From: an uncultured Aliiroseovarius sp.
Lineage (GTDB): Bacteria > Pseudomonadota > Alphaproteobacteria > Rhodobacterales > Rhodobacteraceae
Direction: 5' to 3'
DNA length: 64,000 nt
NCBI RefSeq assembly: GCF_947492455.1
Contig: NZ_CANLNB010000002.1
Span: 310,001 to 374,000 of the forward strand
Below the pieces are notes generated by a model. It did no database searches, had not been told where the DNA came from, and was given only the letters and a program-made list of their open reading frames with translations. Below, in pieces: positions 45,918 to 54,737 of this stretch. Within the stretch, counting starts at the first letter, position 1. The number at the start of each line of letters is the position of its first letter. A program made the position numbers and the translations under genes.

Positions 45918-47102
45918 ATGTTCCTGCCCTTCTTCGAGAACCTCCGCGCCGCCAATGTGCCGGTATCCTTGCGTGAATACTTGTCCTTTCTAGAGGCAAT
46001 GAAGGCCGGGCTGGTCACTTATGACGTCGAGGGCTTCTATTACCTCGCCCGCACCGCGATGGTGAAAGACGAGCGCAATCTGGACAAGTTCGACCGCGCC
46101 TTTGCGGCGAGCTTTGAAGGGCTGGAAGCCATCAGCACCGAGCAGATGCTAGAAGCCGTCGATATCCCGCAGGAATGGCTGGAAAAAATGGCCGAGAAAT
46201 TCCTAAGCGAGGAAGAAAAGGCCGAGATCGAAGCGCTGGGCGGCTTTGACAAGCTGATGGAGACGCTGAAAGAGCGTCTGAAGGAACAGGAAGGCCGCCA
46301 CCAAGGCGGCAACAAGTGGATCGGCACTGCGGGCACCTCGCCCTTCGGGGCTTATGGATATAACCCCGAGGGCGTGCGGATCGGTCAGGATCGGTCCCGC
46401 CACCAGCGCGCGGTGAAGGTCTGGGACAAGCGCGAATTCAAGAACCTCGACGACTCGGTCGAACTTGGCACCCGCAACATCAAGGTCGCTCTGAAACGCC
46501 TGCGCAACTGGGCGCGCGACGGCGCCCATGACGAACTGGATCTGGACGACACCATCCGTGCCACAGCCGAGCACGGCTATCTTGATGTGAAGACCCGCCC
46601 TGAACGAAGAAACGCCGTCAAGGTGTTGTTATTCCTCGATGTTGGCGGTTCCATGGACCCGCATATCAAAGTGGTGGAGGAGCTGTTTTCCGCCGCACGG
46701 GCCGAGTTCAAGCATCTGGAATACTACTACTTTCACAACTGCCTGTATGAGGGCGTCTGGCGCGACAACAACCGTCGCTGGACCGAGCAGATCCCCACAT
46801 GGGACGTGCTGCGCACCTATGGCTCGGACTATAAATGCATTTTCGTGGGGGACGCGTCCATGTCGCCCTACGAGATCGCCTATCGCGGTGGCGCGAACGA
46901 GCATTGGAATGATGAGACCGGTCAGGTCTGGCTGGAACGCGCGCGTGAACGATGGCCGGACAATATGTGGATCAACCCCCTGCCCGAGCATCACTGGCGC
47001 TATACCCAGTCGGTTCAGATGATCAACCAGATCTTCGAAGGCCGCATGGTCCCGATGACCATCGACGGGATCGAGCGCGGCATGAAAGATCTGGGGCGTT
47101 AA
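45918..47102 (+). CDS. CoxE-like VWA-domain protein
   Basis: 394-residue protein with an N-terminal helical region (about 1-130, Lys/Glu-rich coiled coil at 90-125) and a C-terminal von Willebrand A domain with the metal-ion site at D241 in FLDVGGSMD, here DxGxS rather than DxSxS. Such proteins are the partners of MoxR ATPases (CoxD/CoxE-type). The gene lies nine bases after the small membrane protein gene and 2.1 kb after moxR. Its stop overlaps the stop of the convergent DUF3817 gene. Confidence 0.88.
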   Translation: MFLPFFENLRAANVPVSLREYLSFLEAMKAGLVTYDVEGFYYLARTAMVKDERNLDKFDRAFAASFEGLEAISTEQMLEAVDIPQEWLEKMAEKFLSEEEKAEIEALGGFDKLMETLKERLKEQEGRHQGGNKWIGTAGTSPFGAYGYNPEGVRIGQDRSRHQRAVKVWDKREFKNLDDSVELGTRNIKVALKRLRNWARDGAHDELDLDDTIRATAEHGYLDVKTRPERRNAVKVLLFLDVGGSMDPHIKVVEELFSAARAEFKHLEYYYFHNCLYEGVWRDNNRRWTEQIPTWDVLRTYGSDYKCIFVGDASMSPYEIAYRGGANEHWNDETGQVWLERARERWPDNMWINPLPEHHWRYTQSVQMINQIFEGRMVPMTIDGIERGMKDLGR

Positions 47103-47416
47103 ACTGCGTCTCCGCGCGCGGCCTCTTCTTCGCGCTTCAGATACGGATCATGAACGAAGGTGCCAAAGGGCAGCAGGCTGGCCAGAATGGCCCAGTTCAC
47201 CCGCGTCATCGACAACCCGCCATAGGACGACGCAAAGACCAGCGCGCCCATATAGGCGACAAACAACCAGCCATGCGCCATTCCGACCAAGGGAACGACT
47301 TCCGTCATACCAGCCCAGTATTTCAAGGGCATGGCAATGAACAAAAGCACGATATAGCTCCACCCTTCGACAGACGCGATTTTGCGAAACATCCAGATGG
47401 AACGGGCTTTGGTCAT
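47099..47416 (-). CDS. DUF3817 membrane protein
   Basis: 105-residue protein with three to four membrane helices: FRKIASVEGWSYIVLLFIAMPLKY, MAHGWLFVAYMGALVFA and NWAILASLLPFGTFVHDPYL are the DUF3817 signature pieces. AAGGA lies nine bases before ATG 47416; a longer opening from 47494 lacks a ribosome site. Function unknown. It is convergent with the VWA gene, sharing a TTAA at the stops. Confidence 0.85.
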   Translation of the reverse strand: MTKARSIWMFRKIASVEGWSYIVLLFIAMPLKYWAGMTEVVPLVGMAHGWLFVAYMGALVFASSYGGLSMTRVNWAILASLLPFGTFVHDPYLKREEEAARGDAV

Positions 47417-47552
47417 GTGGCTGTTCCTTTGAAACGAGCTGCGATGGGCATAGTCGCGACGGGCGCTCTGGTGAAACCCGGCGAAATGTCGCACAGATGG
47501 TGACGGAATTTCGAGCGACGCCCGTGTAACCTAGACAGGAAGGAGAATTCCA

Positions 47553-47921
47553 GTGATCACATCCCTGCGCCGCATGTGGGCCGCGGCACCTGTCGCCACG
47601 GTCGTCCTTGTTGTTGCCCTGATGGCATCAACCTTCTTTGGCGTGCGCACGGTCGTGAATTGGGTTTACTGGAGTGATCCCGCCCACGTCGACCAGCCCA
47701 TCGCGGGCTGGATGACGCCACACTATGTGGCGCATTCCTGGGACATCCCGCGCCCTGTGATGATCGAGGCTTTGGCGCTGGGAGAGGGTGACCCCAAAGG
47801 TCGCAACCTGAAACGTCTTGCCGAAGCACAGGGCATCCCGTTGGACGAGTTGATTGCACGGATTGAGGCCGCCATTATGGCCCATCGCGCCGCAGCCCCG
47901 CAGGAAGGCGGGCCGCAATGA
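47553..47921 (+). CDS. Single-pass membrane protein of unknown family, coupled to dedA
   Basis: 122 residues starting at GTG 47553 with AAGGAG eight bases upstream. One N-terminal helix (about 12-32, PVATVVLVVALMASTFFGV) is followed by an aromatic periplasmic-type stretch (VVNWVYWSDPAHVDQPIAGWMTP in part) and a soluble helical part with EALALGEGDPKGRNLKRLAEAQGIPLDEL, which has a helix-turn-helix-like look. It overlaps the DedA gene by four bases. I do not recognise the family. Confidence 0.75.
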   Translation: MITSLRRMWAAAPVATVVLVVALMASTFFGVRTVVNWVYWSDPAHVDQPIAGWMTPHYVAHSWDIPRPVMIEALALGEGDPKGRNLKRLAEAQGIPLDELIARIEAAIMAHRAAAPQEGGPQ

Positions 47922-48559
47922 TCTCGACCGAGCTCGTCTTCACGCTTCTGTCGGATTATGGCCCGTGGGTGGTCTTCGCCTCGGCCTTTCTGTCCTGCCT
48001 CGCGCTGCCTATCCCGACCTCTCTGATGATGCTCGCGGGTGGCGCCTTTGCCGCGACCGGAGATCTGGTGCTGACCAATGTGGTAGCAGCCGCCTTCATC
48101 GGCGCGGTGATCGGGGACCAAACCGGCTTTGCCATCGGACGCTTCGGGGGCACGCCAGCGTTGGAGCGCTTGGCCCGCAACCCGGCCCGCAAAGCCGTGT
48201 TGGCCAAGGCGCATGCCTTCGTGGATCGGCGCGGCGGAATTGGCGTGTTCCTGTCCACATGGGCGGTGGCCCCGCTGGGACCATGGGTGAATTTCGCGGC
48301 GGGCGCGACCGGTCTGGGCTGGCTGCGCTTCGCCGTTTGGGACATTTTGGGCGAGACGATCTGGGTCACGCTCTATGTCGGGCTGGGCTTCATGTTCGCC
48401 TCCCGGATCGAAATCCTTGCTGACTTGATGGGCAATATCGCGGGCCTGCTGGCGGCGCTCGTGGTGGCGGTGGGCGCGTTTGTGTGGATCAAAGCGATGA
48501 TGCGCGCACATGAGCGTCACAAGAACCTCGCCGACAGGGTCGCAGACACCACCCCCTAA
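47918..48559 (+). CDS. DedA/VTT-family membrane protein
   Basis: 213-residue membrane protein of the DedA (SNARE-associated, VTT) family, some of whose members flip undecaprenyl phosphate or phospholipids. FASAFLSCLALPIPTSLMMLAGG (partial), GAVIGDQTGFAIGRFGG and FLSTWAVAPLGPWVNFAAGATGL carry the re-entrant loop motifs with conserved Asp and Pro residues. Start is coupled to the preceding 122-residue protein (ATGA). Which lipid it moves is not predictable. Confidence 0.9.
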   Translation: MISTELVFTLLSDYGPWVVFASAFLSCLALPIPTSLMMLAGGAFAATGDLVLTNVVAAAFIGAVIGDQTGFAIGRFGGTPALERLARNPARKAVLAKAHAFVDRRGGIGVFLSTWAVAPLGPWVNFAAGATGLGWLRFAVWDILGETIWVTLYVGLGFMFASRIEILADLMGNIAGLLAALVVAVGAFVWIKAMMRAHERHKNLADRVADTTP

Positions 48560-48581
48560 CCCCTTCCCTGCGCACGGTTTT

Positions 48582-48598
48582 GCCCCCATATAGGGGGC
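48582..48598 (+). promoter_or_regulatory. Hairpin abutting the M48 peptidase start codon
   Basis: GCCCCC-ATATA-GGGGGC, ending one base before ATG 48599. The only purine-rich stretch before the start is in this stem and is too close to the ATG for normal initiation. Confidence 0.45.
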
Positions 48599-49279
48599 AT
48601 GACCAAGCTCTTGCCCATTCTTCTGCCTATCCTTTATGGCCTGATCCTCTACCGGTTCTCGGTCTGGCGCACCCATTGCGAACTAGACGCGAAATCCACC
48701 CGGCTGGCGGACCCGAAGCTGAAGGCGTTGACCGATCGGATGGCGGCCAGTCTGGATTTGGCGGACATTCCAGTGCACATTTACGAAATCCAACCGGTGA
48801 ACGGGCTCGCGGCCCCGGACGGACGGATTTTCATCACGCGGGGCTTTTATGACGAGTACCTAAAGGGCCGCGTGACCGGCGAGGAACTGGCCAGCGTCAT
48901 CGCGCATGAGCTGGGCCATGTCGCGCTTGGCCACGCCCGCAAGCGGATGATTGATTTCTCTGGCCAAAACGCCCTACGCACTGTCCTGACCATGATGTTG
49001 TCGCGTTTCCTGCCGGGTGCTGGCGTCTATATCGCGCGCATCCTGACACGGTTGGTGGCTGCGGGCCTGAGCCGTGGCGACGAATACGAGGCCGACGCCT
49101 ATGCCACGGCGCTTCTGATCAAGTCAGGCATCGGGGCCGAGGGGCAGAAAAGCCTGTTTGGCAAGCTAGACGAGCTGACCCAGGGCCGAGGCGGCGTGAT
49201 GCCTGCCTGGCTGATGAGCCACCCGAAAACCGCCGACCGCATCGCCGCGATCGAGAAAAACCAAGAGAAATGGGTGTGA
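48599..49279 (+). CDS. M48-family zinc metalloprotease
   Basis: 226-residue peptidase. The zinc site HELGH is at 103-107 (SVIAHELGHVALGHA) and the third ligand E in SRGDEYEADAYA. The N-terminal helix (about 1-20) may anchor it; GLAAPDGRIFITRG is the usual M48 motif. It is shorter than HtpX and lacks the TPR part of BepA, so it belongs to the compact M48 group; targets are unknown. Two perfect palindromes separate it from the convergent PIN gene. Confidence 0.9.
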   Translation: MTKLLPILLPILYGLILYRFSVWRTHCELDAKSTRLADPKLKALTDRMAASLDLADIPVHIYEIQPVNGLAAPDGRIFITRGFYDEYLKGRVTGEELASVIAHELGHVALGHARKRMIDFSGQNALRTVLTMMLSRFLPGAGVYIARILTRLVAAGLSRGDEYEADAYATALLIKSGIGAEGQKSLFGKLDELTQGRGGVMPAWLMSHPKTADRIAAIEKNQEKWV

Positions 49280-49280
49280 C

Positions 49281-49323
49281 CGGAGTTTTGCAAAACTCCG
49301 ATACGTTTTCTTGCAAGAAAACG
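49281..49323. repeat. Two tandem perfect 20-bp palindromes with TTGCAA core
   Basis: CGGAGTTTTGCAAAACTCCG (49281-49300) and CGTTTTCTTGCAAGAAAACG (49304-49323), separated by three bases. Both can fold into hairpins with a TTGCAA loop. They fill the 46-bp gap between convergent genes, so they may form a two-sided terminator or a protein-binding repeat. Confidence 0.65.
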
Positions 49324-49325
49324 GG

Positions 49326-49874
49326 CTAGAGCGCTTCGAGCGCCTTGCCCAGACGAGGCAAACGCGCCTTTTTCATCAGTTTGCGCATCGTCCAGCTGTC
49401 ATCGCCTGACAAGCGGATCGCTTCGGATAGCACGCGCTGGCCAAGGTTGGCCATTTCTGCCGGATGGCTTTTCAGAAACTCCAGAAGGAACAGATCTGGG
49501 CTTTCGCGGCGCAAGCCTTCTTCCGCCAAGGTGTGACGTGGGAAATCTGCATTGTTCAGCGTCAGAAGTACGTCAGCCCCACCCGTTACGGCTGCGGCCA
49601 GAACGTGAATGTCGTTCTGATCCGGCAGCCACAGGCGCGCCTCGACGCGATCGTTTGGTCGAACGCTTGCTTTCGGCCAATGGGCGTTCAAGAGGGCGAT
49701 CTCTCCGCGCGCGAAAGCCCCTTGATCCGGGCCAAGTTTCGCCGCCGCACGCGCCCATTCTTCCAGAATGCGAGGAGACCAAAGAGGGGTAAACAGCCCC
49801 AGCTTCGCCGCGCCCAGCACCATCTCGCGCATGACGGTCGGGTAAAGGACACAGGCGTCGATCAGAACTTTCAC
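49326..49874 (-). CDS. Orphan PIN-domain protein
   Basis: 182-residue protein with PIN ribonuclease acids visible: D7 in VLIDACVLYP, E39/E40 in ILEEWARAA and D90/D92 region in PDQNDIHVLAAAV, plus LTLNNADF. No antitoxin gene is adjacent; instead it is translationally coupled (ATGA) to an RNA methyltransferase gene. From memory this pair is conserved in Rhodobacterales (PIN family named after an R. sphaeroides locus), so a housekeeping RNA role fits better than a toxin. The C-terminal 60 residues are helical and extend beyond a minimal PIN fold. Confidence 0.85.
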   Translation of the reverse strand: MKVLIDACVLYPTVMREMVLGAAKLGLFTPLWSPRILEEWARAAAKLGPDQGAFARGEIALLNAHWPKASVRPNDRVEARLWLPDQNDIHVLAAAVTGGADVLLTLNNADFPRHTLAEEGLRRESPDLFLLEFLKSHPAEMANLGQRVLSEAIRLSGDDSWTMRKLMKKARLPRLGKALEAL

Positions 49875-51076
49875 GGCAGGATCCGGAAAAAGAGCGATTT
49901 CAGATAGCCGCTTTCAGCCAATTGCGGATGCATCGGGTGATCAGCCCCGGCAAAGCCCGTGTGGATCAACTGGCTGTTGCGCCCTGCCCGTCCGATCCCG
50001 CGGATCGAGGCATTGCGGAACTTGTCGATCGTCGCGGCGTGCGAACAGGAACAGAGGCCCAGATAGCCACCGGGCGCCACCAAGGGTGCTGCCAGACGGG
50101 CCACGCGCTCATAGGCGCGCAATCCCGGCTCTAGCGCCTTCTTGGACGGTGCAAAAGCGGGCGGATCGCAGATCACCACGTCGAACTGCGCGCCTTCGTC
50201 ATTCAGGGCTGTCAGCACATCAAACGCGTCGCCCTGACGGGTCGAGAAACGGTCAGCAGCACCCATAGCGTCAGCTCCGCCTTCGGCAAGCGCCAAAGCG
50301 GCTGCCGATCCATCAACAGCCACCGCCGAAGACGCGCCGCCTGCCAAAGCCGCCAGTGAAAACCCACCCACATGTGAAAACACGTCCAGCACGCGCGCGT
50401 CTTTGGACAGCCCCGCTGCAAAGGCATGGTTCGGGCGTTGGTCATAGAACAGGCCCGTTTTCTGCCCGCCGGTGAGGTCCGCCAGATAGGTCGCCCCATT
50501 CATCGGCACCTGAACCGGAGCATCCGGGGCCATGCCGCGCAGGACAACATTTTCGGCGTCCAGCCCCTCCAACTGTCGCGACCGGCCTGAGGCGTTTTTC
50601 AAGACGTTGCTGACGCCCGTGACCTGCACCAACGCCTCGGTCAGCAGATCCAGATGCACCTCGGCCCACGCAGCATTTGGCTGTACCACGGCAGTATCCC
50701 CGAACCGGTCAATGATGACGCCCGGCAAGCCATCGGCCTCGGCATGGATCAGGCGATAGTAGGGCGCGTCGAAAAGTCGAGCCCGGTGATCCAGCGCCGC
50801 TTGGAGCTTGCCCTTGAACCACTCCAGATCAATCTGCGCCCCTGGGTCTCGGTCCAAGATCCGCGCAAAAATACGCGAACCGGGGGTGACGGCGACCGTG
50901 CCAATCACCTCGCGCCCCGCGTCTTCCAGCGTGGCAATGCTGCCTGCTTCGATCTTCTTGGTGCGCCGATCCGTGACCAGCTCGTTATCATAGACCCACG
51001 GCGCCCCGTGCCGGATGGCGCGTGCGTTGGCCTTGGGTTTCAGGCGAATTACCGGGCGGTCAGTGTCTTGGGTCAT
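49871..51076 (-). CDS. RlmI-like class I rRNA cytosine-C5 methyltransferase
   Basis: 401 residues: an N-terminal PUA-like domain (about 8-90, IRHGAPWVYDNELVTD), a linker, and a SAM-dependent methylase domain (about 190-400) with VLDVFSHVGGFSLAALAGG, DVVICDPPAFAPSKKAL and LCSCSHAATIDKF. This is the RlmI/YccW layout, so 23S rRNA is the likely target, but other RNA targets are possible. It leads a two-gene operon with the PIN protein. Confidence 0.88.
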   Translation of the reverse strand: MTQDTDRPVIRLKPKANARAIRHGAPWVYDNELVTDRRTKKIEAGSIATLEDAGREVIGTVAVTPGSRIFARILDRDPGAQIDLEWFKGKLQAALDHRARLFDAPYYRLIHAEADGLPGVIIDRFGDTAVVQPNAAWAEVHLDLLTEALVQVTGVSNVLKNASGRSRQLEGLDAENVVLRGMAPDAPVQVPMNGATYLADLTGGQKTGLFYDQRPNHAFAAGLSKDARVLDVFSHVGGFSLAALAGGASSAVAVDGSAAALALAEGGADAMGAADRFSTRQGDAFDVLTALNDEGAQFDVVICDPPAFAPSKKALEPGLRAYERVARLAAPLVAPGGYLGLCSCSHAATIDKFRNASIRGIGRAGRNSQLIHTGFAGADHPMHPQLAESGYLKSLFFRILP

Positions 51077-51197
51077 TGGGCGGCCTGCGAGGTTCAGTGT
51101 GTTTGCTGGACCTCCCTACCGCGTGGCCGGGACAACGGAAAGGCTATTTCCCCTCGCTTTTCCTCCCAACAATCCGGTCACATATCAAAACCAGCTA

Positions 51198-51226
51198 TTG
51201 TTAGCGCTATCATTTTCTGTTAACTG
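51198..51226 (+). promoter_or_regulatory. Putative edd-eda promoter
   Basis: TTGTTA (51198-51203), 17 bases, TAACTG (51221-51226). The -35 overlaps the LacI-type operator, so repressor binding would block it. Confidence 0.4.
51199..51212. promoter_or_regulatory. LacI-family-type operator upstream of edd
   Basis: TGTTAGC-GCTATCA, an even palindrome with the central CG of LacI/GalR-family sites and six of seven symmetric positions. The cognate regulator gene is not in the window. Confidence 0.6.
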
Positions 51227-51286
51227 AGGCACGAACACGGTATTCTTATCGTAACGCGCAACCGTAAGCACTTGGAAAAGCACAAC

Positions 51287-53089
51287 ATGGCCATCCATCC
51301 GACACTTACAGCTATCACTGACCGTATCGCAGAACGCTCGCACGACAGCCGCGATGCCTATCTGAAGAAGATCGCAAATGCGGTCGAGGACGGCCCGCGC
51401 CGCGCGCATCTTAGCTGTTCGGGGCAAGCGCATGCTTACGCCGGCGCAGGTGTGGATCAGGCGAAGCTGGCCACGGAACGCGCGCCGAATATCGGGGTCG
51501 TTACGGCCTATAACGATATGCTGTCCGCCCATGCGCCCTTCGCCACTTATCCGGACCTGATCAAGCAGGTTGCCCGCGAACAAGGCGCCACCGCACAGGT
51601 TGCAGGTGGTGTGCCTGCCATGTGCGATGGGGTCACGCAGGGCGAAACAGGGATGGAGATGAGCCTCTTTTCCCGCGACGTGATCGCCATGGCGGCCGCG
51701 GTTGCGATGAGCCACAACACCTTTGATGCCGCGCTTTATCTGGGTGTCTGCGACAAGATTGTGCCGGGGCTGATCATTGCCGCCGCCAGCTTTGGCCATA
51801 TCCCGACAGTGTTCCTGCCGGCAGGGCCAATGACCTCGGGCATTACCAATGATGAAAAGGCCGAAACCCGCAAACGGTTTGCGACCGGCGACGCCACACG
51901 GGAAGAGCTGATGGCGTCCGAAATGGCCGCCTATCACGGGCCCGGCACCTGCACCTTTTACGGTACCGCGAACACCAACCAGATGCTGATGGAATTCATG
52001 GGGCTGCACCTGCCCGGCGCCTCCTTTGTTACGCCCGGCACGCCCCTGCGCGATGCGCTGACCGCTGAGGGTACCCGCCGTGTGCTGGAGATCGCGCATG
52101 GCACAGACCAGTTCACGCCCGTGGGTCACGTGCTGGACGAAAAGGCCTTTGTAAACGGGCTTGTGGGTCTGATGGCAACCGGCGGCTCGACGAACCTCGT
52201 GTTGCACCTGCCCGCCATGGCGCGTGCCGCAGGCATCATCCTGACGCTGGAAGATTTCGCCGATATCTCGGCGCTGGTGCCGCTGATGGCGCGGGTTTAT
52301 CCCAACGGGCTGGCCGATGTGAACCATTTCCACGCTGCCGGCGGTCTGGGCTATATGATCGGCAACCTGCTTGAGGAAGGCCTGCTGCACCCAGACGCGA
52401 CCACCAATGCAGGCGACCTGACCGCCTATGCGCAAGAGGCCAAGCTGGACGGAGACCGTGTCCGCTGGGAGCCCGCGCCCCGCGCTAGCCTGAACGACAA
52501 GATCCTGCGCCCGGCCAGCGATCCGTTCCAGAAAACCGGCGGATTGCAGCAGCTATCCGGTAATCTGGGTCAGGGCGTGATCAAAATCTCGGCCGTGGAC
52601 CCTGAACGTCATGTGATCGAGGCCCCTGCCCGCATCTTCCACGATCAGGAAAGCGTCAAAACCGCGTTTAAAGCAGGCGAGCTGACCGGAGACATCATTT
52701 TCGTGGTGCGCTTCCAAGGCCCGCGCGCCAACGGCATGCCCGAATTGCACGGGCTGACCCCGATCCTGTCCGTCCTGCAAGGGCGCGGCCAACAAGTGGC
52801 TCTGGTCACCGACGGGCGCATGTCCGGCGCGTCGGGCAAGGTGCCCGCGGCCATTCACGTGGCCCCCGAGGCCGCCGATGGCGGCCCCATCGCGCGCATT
52901 CGGGACGGCGACATCGTCCGACTGGATGCCACCAACGGAACGCTCGAAGTCTTGACGGACGGCGCCACCGATCGCCCCGCCGTGCAGGTGGATCTGAGTG
53001 ACAATGCAGATGGCTGCGGCCGTGAACTGTTTGAAACCTTCCGCCGCGCCGCCCGTCCGGCGACCGAAGGCGCAACCTCGATTTTCTAA
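51287..53089 (+). CDS. edd: 6-phosphogluconate dehydratase
   Basis: First committed enzyme of the Entner-Doudoroff pathway, a [4Fe-4S] dehydratase, 600 residues. Cluster-region cysteines are visible in [19 protein letters not shown] and [27 protein letters not shown] is the C-terminal family motif. ATG 51287 has a GGAA site about ten bases upstream; a TTG five codons earlier is less likely. It leads edd-eda and sits behind a LacI-type operator, so sugar-responsive control is likely. Confidence 0.97.
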   Translation: MAIHPTLTAITDRIAERSHDSRDAYLKKIANAVEDGPRRAHLSCSGQAHAYAGAGVDQAKLATERAPNIGVVTAYNDMLSAHAPFATYPDLIKQVAREQGATAQVAGGVPAMCDGVTQGETGMEMSLFSRDVIAMAAAVAMSHNTFDAALYLGVCDKIVPGLIIAAASFGHIPTVFLPAGPMTSGITNDEKAETRKRFATGDATREELMASEMAAYHGPGTCTFYGTANTNQMLMEFMGLHLPGASFVTPGTPLRDALTAEGTRRVLEIAHGTDQFTPVGHVLDEKAFVNGLVGLMATGGSTNLVLHLPAMARAAGIILTLEDFADISALVPLMARVYPNGLADVNHFHAAGGLGYMIGNLLEEGLLHPDATTNAGDLTAYAQEAKLDGDRVRWEPAPRASLNDKILRPASDPFQKTGGLQQLSGNLGQGVIKISAVDPERHVIEAPARIFHDQESVKTAFKAGELTGDIIFVVRFQGPRANGMPELHGLTPILSVLQGRGQQVALVTDGRMSGASGKVPAAIHVAPEAADGGPIARIRDGDIVRLDATNGTLEVLTDGATDRPAVQVDLSDNADGCGRELFETFRRAARPATEGATSIF

Positions 53090-53102
53090 GGAAGACAAAG
53101 AC

Positions 53103-53744
53103 ATGACACCTGAAATGGCAAGCCACCTCGCTGAAGAGATCTGCCGCCTGGCCCCCGTCGTGCCGGTGCTTGTGGTGAAAGAGGTTGCCCACGCGGCCCC
53201 ACTGGCGCAGGCCTTGGTCAACGGTGGACTTCCGGCGCTGGAGGTGACCCTGCGTACCCCGGCCGCATTGGATGTGATCCGCGAGATGTCCGAAATCGAC
53301 GGCGGCGTGGTTGGCGCGGGCACGCTTTTGACCACGCAGGACGTCGAAAATGCCAAGAAAGCTGGCGCGACCTTTGGTGTCTCTCCCGGCGCAACAGATC
53401 GGCTGCTGGACGCCTGCGAAGCCAACGACCTACCGCTTTTGCCCGGCGCGACTTCGGCCACGGAAAGCATGCGGCTGCTGGAACGCGGCTATTCGGTGCA
53501 GAAGTTCTTCCCGGCCGAGGCTGCAGGCGGCGCGCCCTTCCTGAAATCTCTGGCCTCGCCCCTCCCGCAGATCCGCTTCTGCCCGACCGGTGGTGTGAGC
53601 TTGCAGAACGCCATGGACTATCTGTCCCTGCCCAATACGCTCTGCGTGGGCGGATCGTGGGTGGCACCGGGCGATTTGGTAGAAGCAGGGGATTGGGCGG
53701 GGATCGAAGCGCTGGCCGCCGAAGCCGCCGCGCTTCAAGCATAA
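53103..53744 (+). CDS. eda: KDPG aldolase
   Basis: Second Entner-Doudoroff enzyme, cleaving 2-keto-3-deoxy-6-phosphogluconate to pyruvate and glyceraldehyde 3-phosphate; 213 residues. The catalytic glutamate is in ALEVTLRTPAAL and the Schiff-base lysine in YSVQKFFPAEAAGG; RFCPTGGVSLQN is the phosphate site. It starts 13 bases after edd with AAGGAAG as ribosome site. Longer frames upstream are inside edd and not coding. Confidence 0.96.
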   Translation: MTPEMASHLAEEICRLAPVVPVLVVKEVAHAAPLAQALVNGGLPALEVTLRTPAALDVIREMSEIDGGVVGAGTLLTTQDVENAKKAGATFGVSPGATDRLLDACEANDLPLLPGATSATESMRLLERGYSVQKFFPAEAAGGAPFLKSLASPLPQIRFCPTGGVSLQNAMDYLSLPNTLCVGGSWVAPGDLVEAGDWAGIEALAAEAAALQA

Positions 53745-53751
53745 CTTCGTA

Positions 53752-54639
53752 TTACGTCGCCAGCGCTTCCGCCCCTGTGCGCCGGAGCCATCTTCGGAAA
53801 ATCTCAGTGTTCGAGGTTACAGCCCCGGGTCGTGTGACGATGTAATAGCCAAGTTCGGCCTGTGATATGCGATAGAGCGACACCACCGTGCCAGCCTCAA
53901 TCTGCGCCTCGACCAAAGACCGCGGCTGCACTGATACACCCAACCCAGCCGCCACGGCAGACGAGACCAGATCACTGGTCTGCATGGTGGTCAGTTTGAC
54001 CTCGTCCAGATCAATGCCTTCTTCCTCGACGATCCGGCGGCGTTCCATCATATGGTCCTCCATCACCCACGGCAGGTCCACCAGATCGGACAGGCTATTG
54101 ACCTGCCGACCGCGCACCAGATCAGGATGCGAGACAACGACAAACTCGCCATCGGTTAACAGTTCGGTGTCGACATCCGGCCAGTTTCCGTCCCCATAAC
54201 GTACGGCCAAATCCACCCCATCGCGGCGCAGATCGACCAGATTGGCGCTGGGATTGATGCTGATCTTGATGTCAGGATGTTCAGACCAGAAAGATCCGAT
54301 CCGCGGCATCAGCCAATGCGAGGCGAAGGCAGGCGTAACTGAAATTTGCACCGCCCGGTCCTGCCCCCGCTGTCGGATCTGCTCGACCCCGTCGGCGATG
54401 GTAGCAAAGCCATTCCCAAGGCTTTCTGCCAGCAGTCGCCCTGCATCGGTCAACGCCATACCGCGCCCCTGACGCAGTAGCAGCGGTTCGCCCAGTTCTT
54501 CCTCAAGTCGACGCACATGTTGGCTGATCGCGGCATGAGTCACGTTCAGCTCGCGCGCGGCTTGGCTGAGGTTTTGATGTCGTGCGGCCGCCTCGAAGGC
54601 GCGCAACGTGGCGAGGGATGGCAGAGATTTCCAATCCAT
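53752..54639 (-). CDS. LysR-type regulator, GcvA-like
   Basis: 295-residue activator/repressor: helix-turn-helix (about 8-65, LSQAARELNVTHAAISQHVRRLEEELG in part) and a substrate-binding fold (about 90-295). The sequence LPSLATLRAFEAAARHQNLSQAA is typical of the GcvA/AmpR group. It is convergent with eda (seven bases apart) and divergent from a 55-residue protein gene 98 bp away, which is the most likely target. TTACAT-N22-ATGTAA in between is a possible binding site. Confidence 0.92.
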   Translation of the reverse strand: MDWKSLPSLATLRAFEAAARHQNLSQAARELNVTHAAISQHVRRLEEELGEPLLLRQGRGMALTDAGRLLAESLGNGFATIADGVEQIRQRGQDRAVQISVTPAFASHWLMPRIGSFWSEHPDIKISINPSANLVDLRRDGVDLAVRYGDGNWPDVDTELLTDGEFVVVSHPDLVRGRQVNSLSDLVDLPWVMEDHMMERRRIVEEEGIDLDEVKLTTMQTSDLVSSAVAAGLGVSVQPRSLVEAQIEAGTVVSLYRISQAELGYYIVTRPGAVTSNTEIFRRWLRRTGAEALAT

Positions 54640-54677
54640 ATTGTTACCTCAGCTTACATAATGGAAATCATACTGCT

Positions 54678-54706
54678 TTGCATGTAACGGCTGTTCAACA
54701 TTATTT
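54678..54706 (+). promoter_or_regulatory. Putative promoter of the 55-residue protein gene
   Basis: TTGCAT (54678-54683), 17 bases, TTATTT (54701-54706). It overlaps the right half of a TTACAT-N22-ATGTAA repeat, as expected for LysR control. Confidence 0.4.
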
Positions 54707-54737
54707 TCATACCAAGATACAAATAACGAGGAGAGAG

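Noticed and set aside
49326-49874. VapBC-type toxin-antitoxin system
   Set aside because: No small antitoxin gene is adjacent; the coupled gene is an RNA methyltransferase.
51185-52435. 416-codon minus-strand frame opposite edd
   Set aside because: Shadow of edd, which has complete iron-sulfur dehydratase motifs.
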